Source of the DNA: Chitinophagales bacterium
GTDB lineage: Bacteria > Bacteroidota > Bacteroidia > Chitinophagales > UBA2359
Length of the DNA stretch: 62,691 nucleotides
Assembly: GCA_020629005.1 (NCBI GenBank)
Contig: JAHDEE010000010.1
Location: 1 to 62,691, forward strand
Direction of reading: 5' to 3'
The translations under genes were made by a program, and so were the position numbers. Shown here one piece after another: positions 31,401 through 38,190 of this stretch. The stretch's first letter is position 1, and each line of letters opens with the position of its first letter. The notes beneath the pieces are model-generated. The model searched no databases and was not told the origin of the DNA. It was given only the letters and a program-made list of their open reading frames with translations.

Positions 31401-31925
31401 GGATCTCCTCAAACAATCGATATCGTGAATGGAGCTACTAATCCGTCCTTGGTCCAGTTTATCATGCCGGCAGACGGGTCTTCCAGCAATTTGGTCACAG
31501 CTCAGTTCGAAGCTTTGAGCTCTTGCTCGGATACAGAGTTTTACAGTGCTCCGGTATCTTGTGCTCCCTTTACCTGCTCCCTTTCGATAACGGATGTAGA
31601 TGTGGGGCCATGTACCTACGATGCAAGTAACGGATTAAGTTCTGCTTTCGTAGATGTAGAGGTCACCTGGGACTTTGAGCCTTCCGGTGAACTGATTGAG
31701 ATTGTGCTGGATGGTCAAACCATGACAGTAAATCCAGCAACAAGCAGCTCACCAGAAACAGTGAGATTCTTTGTTGTGCCAAACGGATCATTGGGCAATC
31801 CAATCACGGCACAGTTCGAGACCACCAACTCTTGTGGAGATACAGATGACTACAATTCCCCAATACCATGCGATCCTGGTTGCCCAAATGGAGATTGCAT
31901 CAACATTAGCGTGGGAAGTGATTAA
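28404..31925 (+). CDS. Secreted DUF11 / SdrD_B repeat protein, paralogue 1
   Basis: I chose ATG 28404 rather than the in-frame TTG at 28395, because MKHILTLVLLLVLGSLAAHA is a textbook signal peptide cut before QLDITKSV; this gives 1173 aa. About five DUF11-like domains cover residues 21-820 (opening LDITKSV, then DVSKYTV, LISSWKTD, PNKYEVE and SEKLVKGQ), each with a VD.LPP.. or DILP-type strand. An SdrD_B domain lies at about 833-948 (DFVWNDLDQDGIQDPGEPG). The C-terminus (about 953-1165) holds two Cys-containing units homologous to the 93-aa repeat of the gene at 38191. No CHU_C or Por-type sorting domain is visible at the end (GDCINISVGSD), so the export and anchoring route is unclear. The gene at 33175 encodes a close paralogue. 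A structural surface role is inferred. Confidence 0.94.
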   Translation: MKHILTLVLLLVLGSLAAHAQLDITKSVNFTTTQTGVWIDYTLQYACPSTTTNCTGVQIVDALPPEMEYLAALGSVHTTGHTYDPVNHTVTFDFIDPLLAGSTGQVRIRVRFPNGPTPNGTVATNTAVISGTNAASVTSNEVSTTATAEDRMDVSKYTVVEGPVDGITTWQVRICNECQNCTSNGVLEPSSTVTIVDQLPPGAVYVESTNGGVYNATNHTVTWTIAPDLLEGGECVWRRVSATLPSSSFSQGDLVHNEADVTYTLYGEPTVSLTPGYDHNIPGSNPLISSWKTDDVTDRYPGMQGDYEIEFEITGNEDVSGLCIVDMLPEGLRVRGLNTGKFYYGGIYTPLNITVEYQTDLNPTWTLAGTYAVDDDAFVNFLDGSIPTGDYVDAVRLCFTGGDVPAGFDDYEPINIVYDVLDDAPIGVATNCVTVTETGPLTYPLAGSPCDDTNIVALATGTIPDPNKYEVETGDDFLHGDIVTWQITVKNGSSTSTPASNPVLYDLLPIYLEYVPGSWVKTGQSAGAIDAPLPTFTSIPNYNGTGRTLLIWEWENYDLQPGELINIEYDVEVLNTAIGGYNLVENIVYQTSDNTENQCWGSNQDPDIYDLDGDGNTTELLCGDVGNFTVELIPALDSEKLVKGQLDTQWTKYPDSGLTTPGGLADYTLDVCNTGTVPMTDIVLIDILPHLGDAGVIDLSPRDTEWEPVLAGPVTAPAGVTVYYSTEKNPCRSAEGIEPTGPPGCTAPNWTTAPPNPITSVSSLKFDFGTIVVNPGECLNLFWEMRAPVNAPTNGEIAWNSFGYIANDTYGNPVLPSEPIKVGIAIEPIDPAAHGDFVWNDLDQDGIQDPGEPGIPAVNVAIYQDNGDGIADPNTDNYVNFTVTDNTGHFIFPNLPAGDYFLVFTPPAGMTPSPTGVGNDNTIDSDGTITGIVSLAANDVDLTCDLGLFAMTSCDVLISNVVVSPCSYNSSTGQSSVEVNVYVDWANAVNGNILVDINGGSPQTIDIVNGATNPSLVQFIMPADGSSSNLVTAQFEALSSCSDTEFYSAPVSCAPFTCSLSITDVDVGPCTYDASNGLSSAFVDVEVTWDFEPSGELIEIVLDGQTMTVNPATSSSPETVRFFVVPNGSLGNPITAQFETTNSCGDTDDYNSPIPCDPGCPNGDCINISVGSD

Positions 31926-31971
31926 CCATGAACAATAGATAAGAAAAGTAGATAGTAGAATTTTCGGCAAA

Positions 31972-32032
31972 CGGCTATTGGAGCTGCTCTTACGTTTAGC
32001 AAGAGTATGCTTCAATAGCTGTTGCTTTTTTT
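31972..32032 (+). terminator. Intrinsic terminator after the 28404 gene
   Basis: A long imperfect hairpin (GGCTATTGGAGC with GCTTCAATAGCT, plus inner GCTCTT/AAGAGT pairing) ends in seven T residues at 32026-32032, about 50 nt downstream of the stop codon. Confidence 0.75.
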
Positions 32033-32260
32033 GGGCGTGCCCCTTGGTTTCTCCTAAGCAAGCAAAAGTAGCTCGGCATCTTAAAATCATCTCCTTGCTT
32101 AGGAGAAACCAAGGGTCGGGCTATCCGCTATTATTCACCTTGTGCAGGCCGCTTCGGCTTATGCCTGCTGTGGTCTCTCCGCAGGCTCCGAGCCCCCATC
32201 AGTCATGCCTCAGTCGTCCTGCCCGGCGGCTCATACCGCTTCTATCCCTCACGCGTGAAT
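32033..32260 (+). repeat. Dispersed palindromic intergenic element, copy 2
   Basis: The element starts with a perfect 22-bp inverted repeat (32041-32062 with 32094-32115, 31-nt loop). It continues with GGGCTATCCGCTATTATT and ends with ACCGCTTCTATCCCTCACGC, matching copy 1 at 333-560. The middle part is variable between copies. No protein-like frame is seen. Confidence 0.78.
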
Positions 32261-32301
32261 GATACGGGATATGAGATTTTGGCTACTGCCCGGCGTGACG
32301 T

Positions 32302-32510
32302 CAGACTGAGCAAGAACCATTTCGCCTGCCTGAAAAAGGACTTTGCGCATATTAATGCAGTAGCCAATGACGGTCCTTGAGCGGAGCCGAAAGGCCCGTT
32401 ATTGGCGGGCTACGTAGCTGGCAATAAACAGAATATACATCAGAACACGATACTTTGTGGTCCGTCTTCAACGGGCGACCCGACTACGCTCAGCGACCGT
32501 TGAAGACTCC
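32302..32510. repeat. Inverted-repeat block B (partner at 1-212)
   Basis: The reverse complement reads like block A over about 210 bp, including both stem-loops with their compensating arms. The two blocks are in opposite orientation and about 32.1 kb apart, with genes 1-3 between them. Confidence 0.85.
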
Positions 32511-32627
32511 AAATTGGGTTTTTACTCACTCTCACGTCCCGTCGCGCCGACAGCTTGGTTGGTCGTAAGTCTCTATTGTGGAGGTCTGGGTCTCAGTCTG
32601 CCCCAAACAAGCCTGACCACCCACCCA

Positions 32628-32692
32628 TATCCCAAACCTCAAACCCCAAAACCAAAAACCAAAAACCAAAAACCCAAACCCCCACGTACCAA
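32628..32692. repeat. CCAAAAA low-complexity tract
   Basis: Runs of CCCAAAACC and CCAAAAA units lie between block B and the inverted copy of the dispersed element. It matches the tract at 311-334. Confidence 0.65.
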
Positions 32693-32696
32693 AGTG

Positions 32697-32860
32697 CTCG
32701 CAAAATAGCCCCGGGTGCAGCGGTATGAGCCGCCCAGCTGCGCCAGTGACTGCCAGGCCCATGGTGGCTCGCCCTCAAGGCGAGACGGCAGGGGCCCGGC
32801 AGGAACAAGCAGATGGGTGGTGAATAATAGCGGAACACGGGTAGCCCGGTAACGCGACGA
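32697..32860 (-). repeat. Dispersed palindromic intergenic element, copy 3 (inverted)
   Basis: On the minus strand this reads CCGCTATTATTCACC, then a variable GC-rich middle, then GGCGGCTCATACCGCT, matching copy 2. It is the most diverged of the three copies and its right end differs. Confidence 0.65.
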
Positions 32861-33174
32861 ATAAAGATTCGCTTCTGAATATTAATAAAAGTTTTGTTCA
32901 TGGAAAGTAATTTGCATTTCTGAACTGTACAGTGTAGTAGAATAAGCAGGACACTTTGACGAAAATTGACCAGGTTACAGTCGTACCAAAAAATTAGTAT
33001 CTGCCTGATATATGACGACTTAGAATATAACAAAGTGTGCTTCTGAATAGTGGCCGGATTGTTGACTTTTCTGGGTGCGGGATGCTCTGTCATTGTTTGA
33101 AAAAAGAGGAGCATTTGGAGGAAAATACCCCTTTTATCGTTCTTCCGTCCGCAACTTAATATCAGAACTTATCT
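32861..33174. other. Leader region of the 33175 gene
   Basis: AT-rich sequence with no credible gene. A minus-strand frame that crosses it also runs through the repeats and is not protein-like. No Shine-Dalgarno sequence precedes the ATG at 33175, and no promoter could be assigned with confidence. Confidence 0.4.
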
Positions 33175-36100
33175 ATGAAAAAACTCTTACTCAGTAGTAT
33201 TTTTCTGCTGTTTAGTATGTATCTCAGTGCCCAGCTGGACATCACTAAATCAGTAGACCGAACGACGGCACAATGCGGCCTTTCTTTTACTTATACCTTG
33301 CAGTATGCTTGTCCAAGTACCACAACTAATTGCGAGGGAGTAACAATCGTTGATGCCTTACCTCCGGAGGTTGAATATTTGTCAAGTGTGGGAAGTACAC
33401 ATACAATTTCGGAGACTTATGATCCTGTGACACATGAAGTAACATTTGATTTTATTGAGCCGCTACCGGCGGGTTCAACAGGCGAGGTGAAAATTACAGT
33501 GCGTTTCCCAAACGGGAGTACGCCCAACGGAACTGTGGCTACAAATACAGCGACGATTGATGCAACCAATGCAGCTCCAGTAGTCAGCAATGAAGTAAGT
33601 ACAACTGCCTCAGCGGTCGATCGGATGATTATTAGTAAAGCTGTAGATGTGGAGGGAACGATAGATGGTAATACGAGTTACTACGTTCAGATTTGTAATG
33701 GGCAGTCTGGCGTCACGACTTCAGGAAGTCTGTTTCCAACTGGGGATGTGGTAATTGTCGATCAGTTGCCGCCTGGGTCAGTTTATGATTCGTCGACACA
33801 TAACGGGGTTTACAATGCGACCAACCATACGATTACCTGGACCTTCCCTGCTACTGATTTTGGTTTGGGGGATTGTCAATGGCCGAAGGTAACGGTGGTG
33901 TTTCCGTCCGGTACTTTTAATGTCGGCGATACAGTTACGAATTCTGCCGACTATAGTTACACACCCATCGGTGAGCCTGTGCAAACGGGTACAGTAACGG
34001 CGACCAGCACCATTCCGGGTGCTACCCCGCTTTATACTTTAAACAAGATGAGCTATGCAACTTTGGCATATCCCGGAGAAACGGGAACCTACTTTATGAA
34101 TGTAGCGAATGATGGGAATGTAGATGTTTCGGATCTCTGTATAGAGGATTATGCCCCTGCCGGACTGGAGTTTACAGGACTTCGTCCGGGAGCTTATTAT
34201 TTTGCCGGACCTCCGGCGAATATCGTGTTGACGGTTGACTATCAGACCAACCTAAATTCTACCTGGACTACGGAGCCAAATGGTCCCTACACAGATGATG
34301 ATCATGGTTATGTTGGTTTTAGCAGTTTGTTGGGATCTGGAGAATACGTAACTGCCGTTCGAATTTGTTTTGGGCCTGATGCTGTTCCGGCTGGATACGC
34401 AACTTATGACGATATTGAAATCTACTATCGGGTTCGGGACGATGCCCCCGCTGGAATTGCGACTAACTGTATCGATATTTCGGAGACGAGTCCTGAGACA
34501 TTTGCCATTCAGGGTGATCCTTGCCATGACATTGAAATTCTGGAATCTCTTTCAGGTGCATTGGTAGATCCCGAAAAGTACATCGTGGATTGGCAGCCTT
34601 CTTATCAGCCCGGTGATATTGTAACCTTCAATGTAACATTGGGCAACCATATTGCATCTGCAGATGCTTTGCAGAATCCGACACTGGTAGATCTTCTTCC
34701 AATATATTTTGATTATGTGCCTGGTTCCTGGTATGTGAATAACAGCAATGTCAGCGGGCCAGCCCCGACTCCGGCTTTTACGGAAACAACTAATTACAAT
34801 AGTACTGGTCAGACTCTGCTGGAGTGGTCTTTGAACGGATATAATCTGTTGCCTGGTGAGGACATTGATATAAGATTTGACGTAGAGATTTTGAACACCG
34901 TCATTGCACCTGCATTCGAAAATGGAGTGCACATCACCGGTGATAATATTAATAACGTATGTTATGAAACACTTGTGGTTGACAGCAAGGATGTAGATAA
35001 GGATGGCGATACAACGGAGCAAATATGTTGTGCTATAACTTCTGGAACCGTTTCTTCCATTCCTTCTCTGGAATCGGAGAAATTGGTAAAAGGGCAGTTG
35101 GATACTCAGTGGACCAAATATCCAGATTCTGGATTGACCACTCCTGGTGGACTAGCGGATTATACCCTTGAGGTTTGTAATACCGGAACCGTGCCTATGA
35201 CGGATATTGTGGTTTTGGACATACTGCCGCATATTGGAGATGCGGGTGTGATTGACTTATCTCCCAGAAATACACAATGGGAGCCAGTGCTGGCTGGGCC
35301 GGTTACCGCTCCTTCTGGAGTGACTGTATATTATAGTACCGAAAAGAATCCTTGTAGATCCGCTGAAGGTTTGGTGCCCTCTGGTCCCACGGGATGTGCT
35401 GCTCCAAATTGGACGACTGCGCCGCCAAATCCTATTACCTCTGTATCTTCTTTGAAGTTTGATTTTGGTACAATGGTGGTAAATCCCGGAGAGTGTTTGG
35501 ACCTGATGTGGGAAATGAGAGCGCCGGTAGATGCGCCAACGAACGGGGAGATTGCCTGGAACTCGTTTGGTTACATTGCAAATACAGTTGATGGCGATCC
35601 GGTGCTTCCTTCGGAGCCTATTAAGGTAGGAATTGCCATCGAACCCATAGATCCTGCTGCTCATGGAGACTTCGTTTGGAACGATTTGAATCAGGATGGT
35701 ATTCAGGATCCGGGAGAGCCCGGTATCCCTGGGGTAAATGTGGCCATCTATCAGGATAATGGAGATGGCAATGCGGACCCAAATACAGACACTTATGTGA
35801 ACTTTACGGTAACTGATAACACGGGACATTTCATATTTCCCAATTTGCCAGCAGGTGATTACTTCCTGGTCTTTACTCAGCCGGCTGGTATGACACCTTC
35901 GCCTACAGGTGTCGGAAATGACAATACGATTGACTCTGATGGTCTTATTACTGGAATTGTATCTCTGGCCGCACTGGATGTTGATTTGACTTGCGATTTA
36001 GGATTGTATTCGGTTAGCTCTTGTGATGTGTTGATTAGCAATATTGTGGTTAGTCCTTGTTCGTACAATACAGTAACGGGGCAGAGCACAGTGGAAGTAA

Positions 36101-36687
36101 ATGTATATGTCGATTGGGCAAATGCTCCTTCAGGACAAGATATCAATGTAAGTATCAATGGTGGTACCAGCCAATCGATCAACGTAAGTGGAGGCGCCTC
36201 GAACCCTGCATTGGTACAGTTTACTATGCCAGCGGATGGTAGTTCGAATAATCTGGTAATGGCCAGTTTTTCTTCCACGACCTCTTGCGGTGATACACAA
36301 ACTTACAGTGCACCGGTTTCCTGTGCGCCCTTTACTTGTTCGCTTCAGATTACGGATGTAGATGTTGGACCTTGTACTTATGATGCCAATAGTGGAACGA
36401 GTACCGCTTTTGTTGATGTGGAAGTTACCTGGTCTTATGCTCCGTCCGGGGAGATGATTGAGGTCATGCTGGATGGTCAAACGATGACTGTAAATCCTGC
36501 AACGGAAAGTTCACCTTCAACCGTTCGCTTCTTTATTACTCCGGACAGTTCTCTGAACAATCCGATTAGTGCAGAATTTGAAACGAGCACAAGCTGTGCT
36601 GATACAGATGATTATAATTCGCCTTCTCCCTGTAGTCCTGGTTGTCCAAATTCGGATTGCGTGGTGATTCGGGCTGTGGCGAATTAA
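33175..36687 (+). CDS. Secreted DUF11 / SdrD_B repeat protein, paralogue 2
   Basis: This is a 1170-aa paralogue of the 28404 product with the same layout. The signal peptide is MKKLLLSSIFLLFSMYLSA, cut before QLDITKSV. About five DUF11-like domains cover residues 20-817, an SdrD_B domain about 829-944 (DFVWNDLNQDGIQDPGEPG), and two C-terminal Cys-containing units about 949-1160 related to the 93-aa repeat of the next gene. Residues about 632-944 are almost identical to the paralogue, although the DNA differs at many third positions; the N-terminal two thirds differ much more. This indicates an older duplication with the core under purifying selection. No type IX sorting domain is seen at the end (CVVIRAVAN). 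The gene has its own terminators and lies upstream of the giant gene that amplifies its terminal repeat. Function beyond a surface structural role cannot be assigned. Confidence 0.94.
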   Translation: MKKLLLSSIFLLFSMYLSAQLDITKSVDRTTAQCGLSFTYTLQYACPSTTTNCEGVTIVDALPPEVEYLSSVGSTHTISETYDPVTHEVTFDFIEPLPAGSTGEVKITVRFPNGSTPNGTVATNTATIDATNAAPVVSNEVSTTASAVDRMIISKAVDVEGTIDGNTSYYVQICNGQSGVTTSGSLFPTGDVVIVDQLPPGSVYDSSTHNGVYNATNHTITWTFPATDFGLGDCQWPKVTVVFPSGTFNVGDTVTNSADYSYTPIGEPVQTGTVTATSTIPGATPLYTLNKMSYATLAYPGETGTYFMNVANDGNVDVSDLCIEDYAPAGLEFTGLRPGAYYFAGPPANIVLTVDYQTNLNSTWTTEPNGPYTDDDHGYVGFSSLLGSGEYVTAVRICFGPDAVPAGYATYDDIEIYYRVRDDAPAGIATNCIDISETSPETFAIQGDPCHDIEILESLSGALVDPEKYIVDWQPSYQPGDIVTFNVTLGNHIASADALQNPTLVDLLPIYFDYVPGSWYVNNSNVSGPAPTPAFTETTNYNSTGQTLLEWSLNGYNLLPGEDIDIRFDVEILNTVIAPAFENGVHITGDNINNVCYETLVVDSKDVDKDGDTTEQICCAITSGTVSSIPSLESEKLVKGQLDTQWTKYPDSGLTTPGGLADYTLEVCNTGTVPMTDIVVLDILPHIGDAGVIDLSPRNTQWEPVLAGPVTAPSGVTVYYSTEKNPCRSAEGLVPSGPTGCAAPNWTTAPPNPITSVSSLKFDFGTMVVNPGECLDLMWEMRAPVDAPTNGEIAWNSFGYIANTVDGDPVLPSEPIKVGIAIEPIDPAAHGDFVWNDLNQDGIQDPGEPGIPGVNVAIYQDNGDGNADPNTDTYVNFTVTDNTGHFIFPNLPAGDYFLVFTQPAGMTPSPTGVGNDNTIDSDGLITGIVSLAALDVDLTCDLGLYSVSSCDVLISNIVVSPCSYNTVTGQSTVEVNVYVDWANAPSGQDINVSINGGTSQSINVSGGASNPALVQFTMPADGSSNNLVMASFSSTTSCGDTQTYSAPVSCAPFTCSLQITDVDVGPCTYDANSGTSTAFVDVEVTWSYAPSGEMIEVMLDGQTMTVNPATESSPSTVRFFITPDSSLNNPISAEFETSTSCADTDDYNSPSPCSPGCPNSDCVVIRAVAN

Positions 36688-36779
36688 GTTTGACTTAGTA
36701 GCTGTTCTGGAAAGCTGATTATATACTGTGCCTGGTTCTGCGTTAGGACTTGGCATAAAGACGATAATTTTTGATGCGA

Positions 36780-36806
36780 AAGCCCTTCGATTTGAAAAGG
36801 GCTTAA
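36780..36806 (+). terminator. Small hairpin terminator after the 33175 gene
   Basis: AAGCCCTT (36780-36787) pairs with AAGGGCTT (36797-36804). The T-run is only weak, so this may be a partial terminator backed up by the stronger one 60 nt further on. Confidence 0.5.
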
Positions 36807-36863
36807 TTGCAAGCTTCTGCGGGAATGTTAATTCCTCTAACAATGTAAGAATCAATGGATGAT

Positions 36864-36905
36864 GGGGGCTGAGTAGCTACAATAGCTATTCAGCCCCCCT
36901 TTTTT
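36864..36905 (+). terminator. Strong intrinsic terminator after the 33175 gene
   Basis: A 15-bp stem (36864-36878 with 36884-36898, one G-T pair) and a short loop are followed by T residues at 36900-36905. Confidence 0.92.
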
Positions 36906-37953
36906 GTTGACGCCATTTTTTATAGCAGCTGGCTAGCAGGAATTGGCAATCGTCTTGCAGCAAAATTTGCCCAAAATGGCTGTGAAACTTACACAAATTG
37001 GCCAAATGAAAGGGCAATTATCGCAGAATAATCAGCTTTTTTGGTGAAGCTAATTCTTGCTTGGTATTGGGTTTAAAGTGTTGATATAGAGCGTCTTGTG
37101 TGATTAAATTGTCTATAGTTGGGGGGTGTGTTTACAGCTCTGGGATCGGATTTTAGCACAAAGAGCGTAAATACATGTCATTGGCAGAATTATTGAATAC
37201 TGAAGAATGGATTTATTCCACGCGCGAAAAAGGCTCTTAGAGTCGTCTGTATCACTTGTGGGGAGTGTGCAGGCCAGTAAGGATGAAATAATTTTCTTGT
37301 CTACCATTATGTAATCCGGCGATCCGATTGCCGTGATTTACCGCCACGGTCACTATGCCGGGCCATCTCCTTTTCTGACCTCTTTTTCCCTTCCAGAAAA
37401 TTCACAGACAGCTGTAAAGTCTTGATCATTACTGATTTAGCTGCTTCGGCAGTTCCCCATATGTACAGGATATTTTCTTACGATTAAGTCCTTGAATATG
37501 AATGAATTGATAAAGATAGTTACCCTACTAACCAAACAGCTTCTGCAAGCGTTTTTGACTGCCCACAGTCACAGCGCAGCATTGGCGACTCCCAGACTCA
37601 GTCCGGGAGTTCTAGTGGTGGCTAATGACCTATATAAAATGCAGCCATGGAGTGCTGCCAACGGTTTGAGCTTTGCTTCGGCAATGAGGACCGCAAATAA
37701 GACTTTACCCACCGTTTATGCATTTCAGCATACGGGGAGAATTCGACTTCCAGATAAGATATTGCCTGATCGCATTCGCGATCCGATTGGATTCAACAGA
37801 GCCAGCGATTACTTCGATGATGCCTAGTTCGGCACTGAGGTATGGACGAATAAGAGAGAAACTGAAACAATTTAAATCAAGCGGTGTGGGGCCGCAAGCC
37901 AAACAGGAAATACAAGATGACAAGCAACCAAAAAATGCATAAACTAAATAGGA
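36906..37953. other. Intergenic region upstream of the second giant gene
   Basis: Just over 1 kb without a convincing gene. It contains the 15-mer CACTTGTGGGGAGTG at 37253-37267 (also at 27963-27977), a 7-bp inverted repeat TTTTCTG/CAGAAAA near 37371-37415, and ACTCCC/GGGAGT pairing near 37590-37612. Open frames of 111 codons (37492-37827) and 74 codons (37718-37942) overlap each other and a minus-strand frame; none has a recognisable motif. Confidence 0.4.
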
Positions 37954-37990
37954 CAGCAACCGGCGATTCCGGGATTGCTGCTGCTTTTTT
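37954..37990 (+). terminator. Terminator-like hairpin about 200 nt before the 38191 gene
   Basis: CAGCAACCGG (37954-37963) pairs with CCGGGATTGCTG (37969-37980) with a small bulge, followed by a run of six T residues. It could end a small upstream transcript or act as a leader terminator for the giant gene. The A-rich 70 bases after it lead directly into the start codon. Confidence 0.5.
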
Positions 37991-38190
37991 GGTGTCTGAT
38001 ACTCCTTGGTCTTTGTCTGCTAAGCCTACGATGTGGATACATTATCCTTCTGCTAATGCCCAAGACAATGTCCCCAAACAAAATCTAATCAGCAATGGAT
38101 TCTCCTATGCTAAGAGACCATCACAGGTTTCGAAAAAAAGAAGAAATAAAAAAAGAAAATAAACTATTAGACGACTTTAAAAGCATATTT

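Noticed and set aside
32593-33114. Minus-strand open frame of 173 codons
   Set aside because: It crosses an inverted dispersed element and a low-complexity tract; the residue make-up (runs of W, G, F) comes from the repeat, and no homologous domain is recognisable.
37492-37827. Open frame of 111 codons upstream of the second giant gene
   Set aside because: There is no recognisable motif or start context, it overlaps other frames on both strands, and the composition looks like non-coding sequence. It remains possible but unsupported.
37884-38162. Open frame of 92 codons ending just before the 38191 gene
   Set aside because: It spans a terminator-like hairpin and ends in an A-rich leader read as a Lys/Arg tail, more easily explained as untranslated leader.
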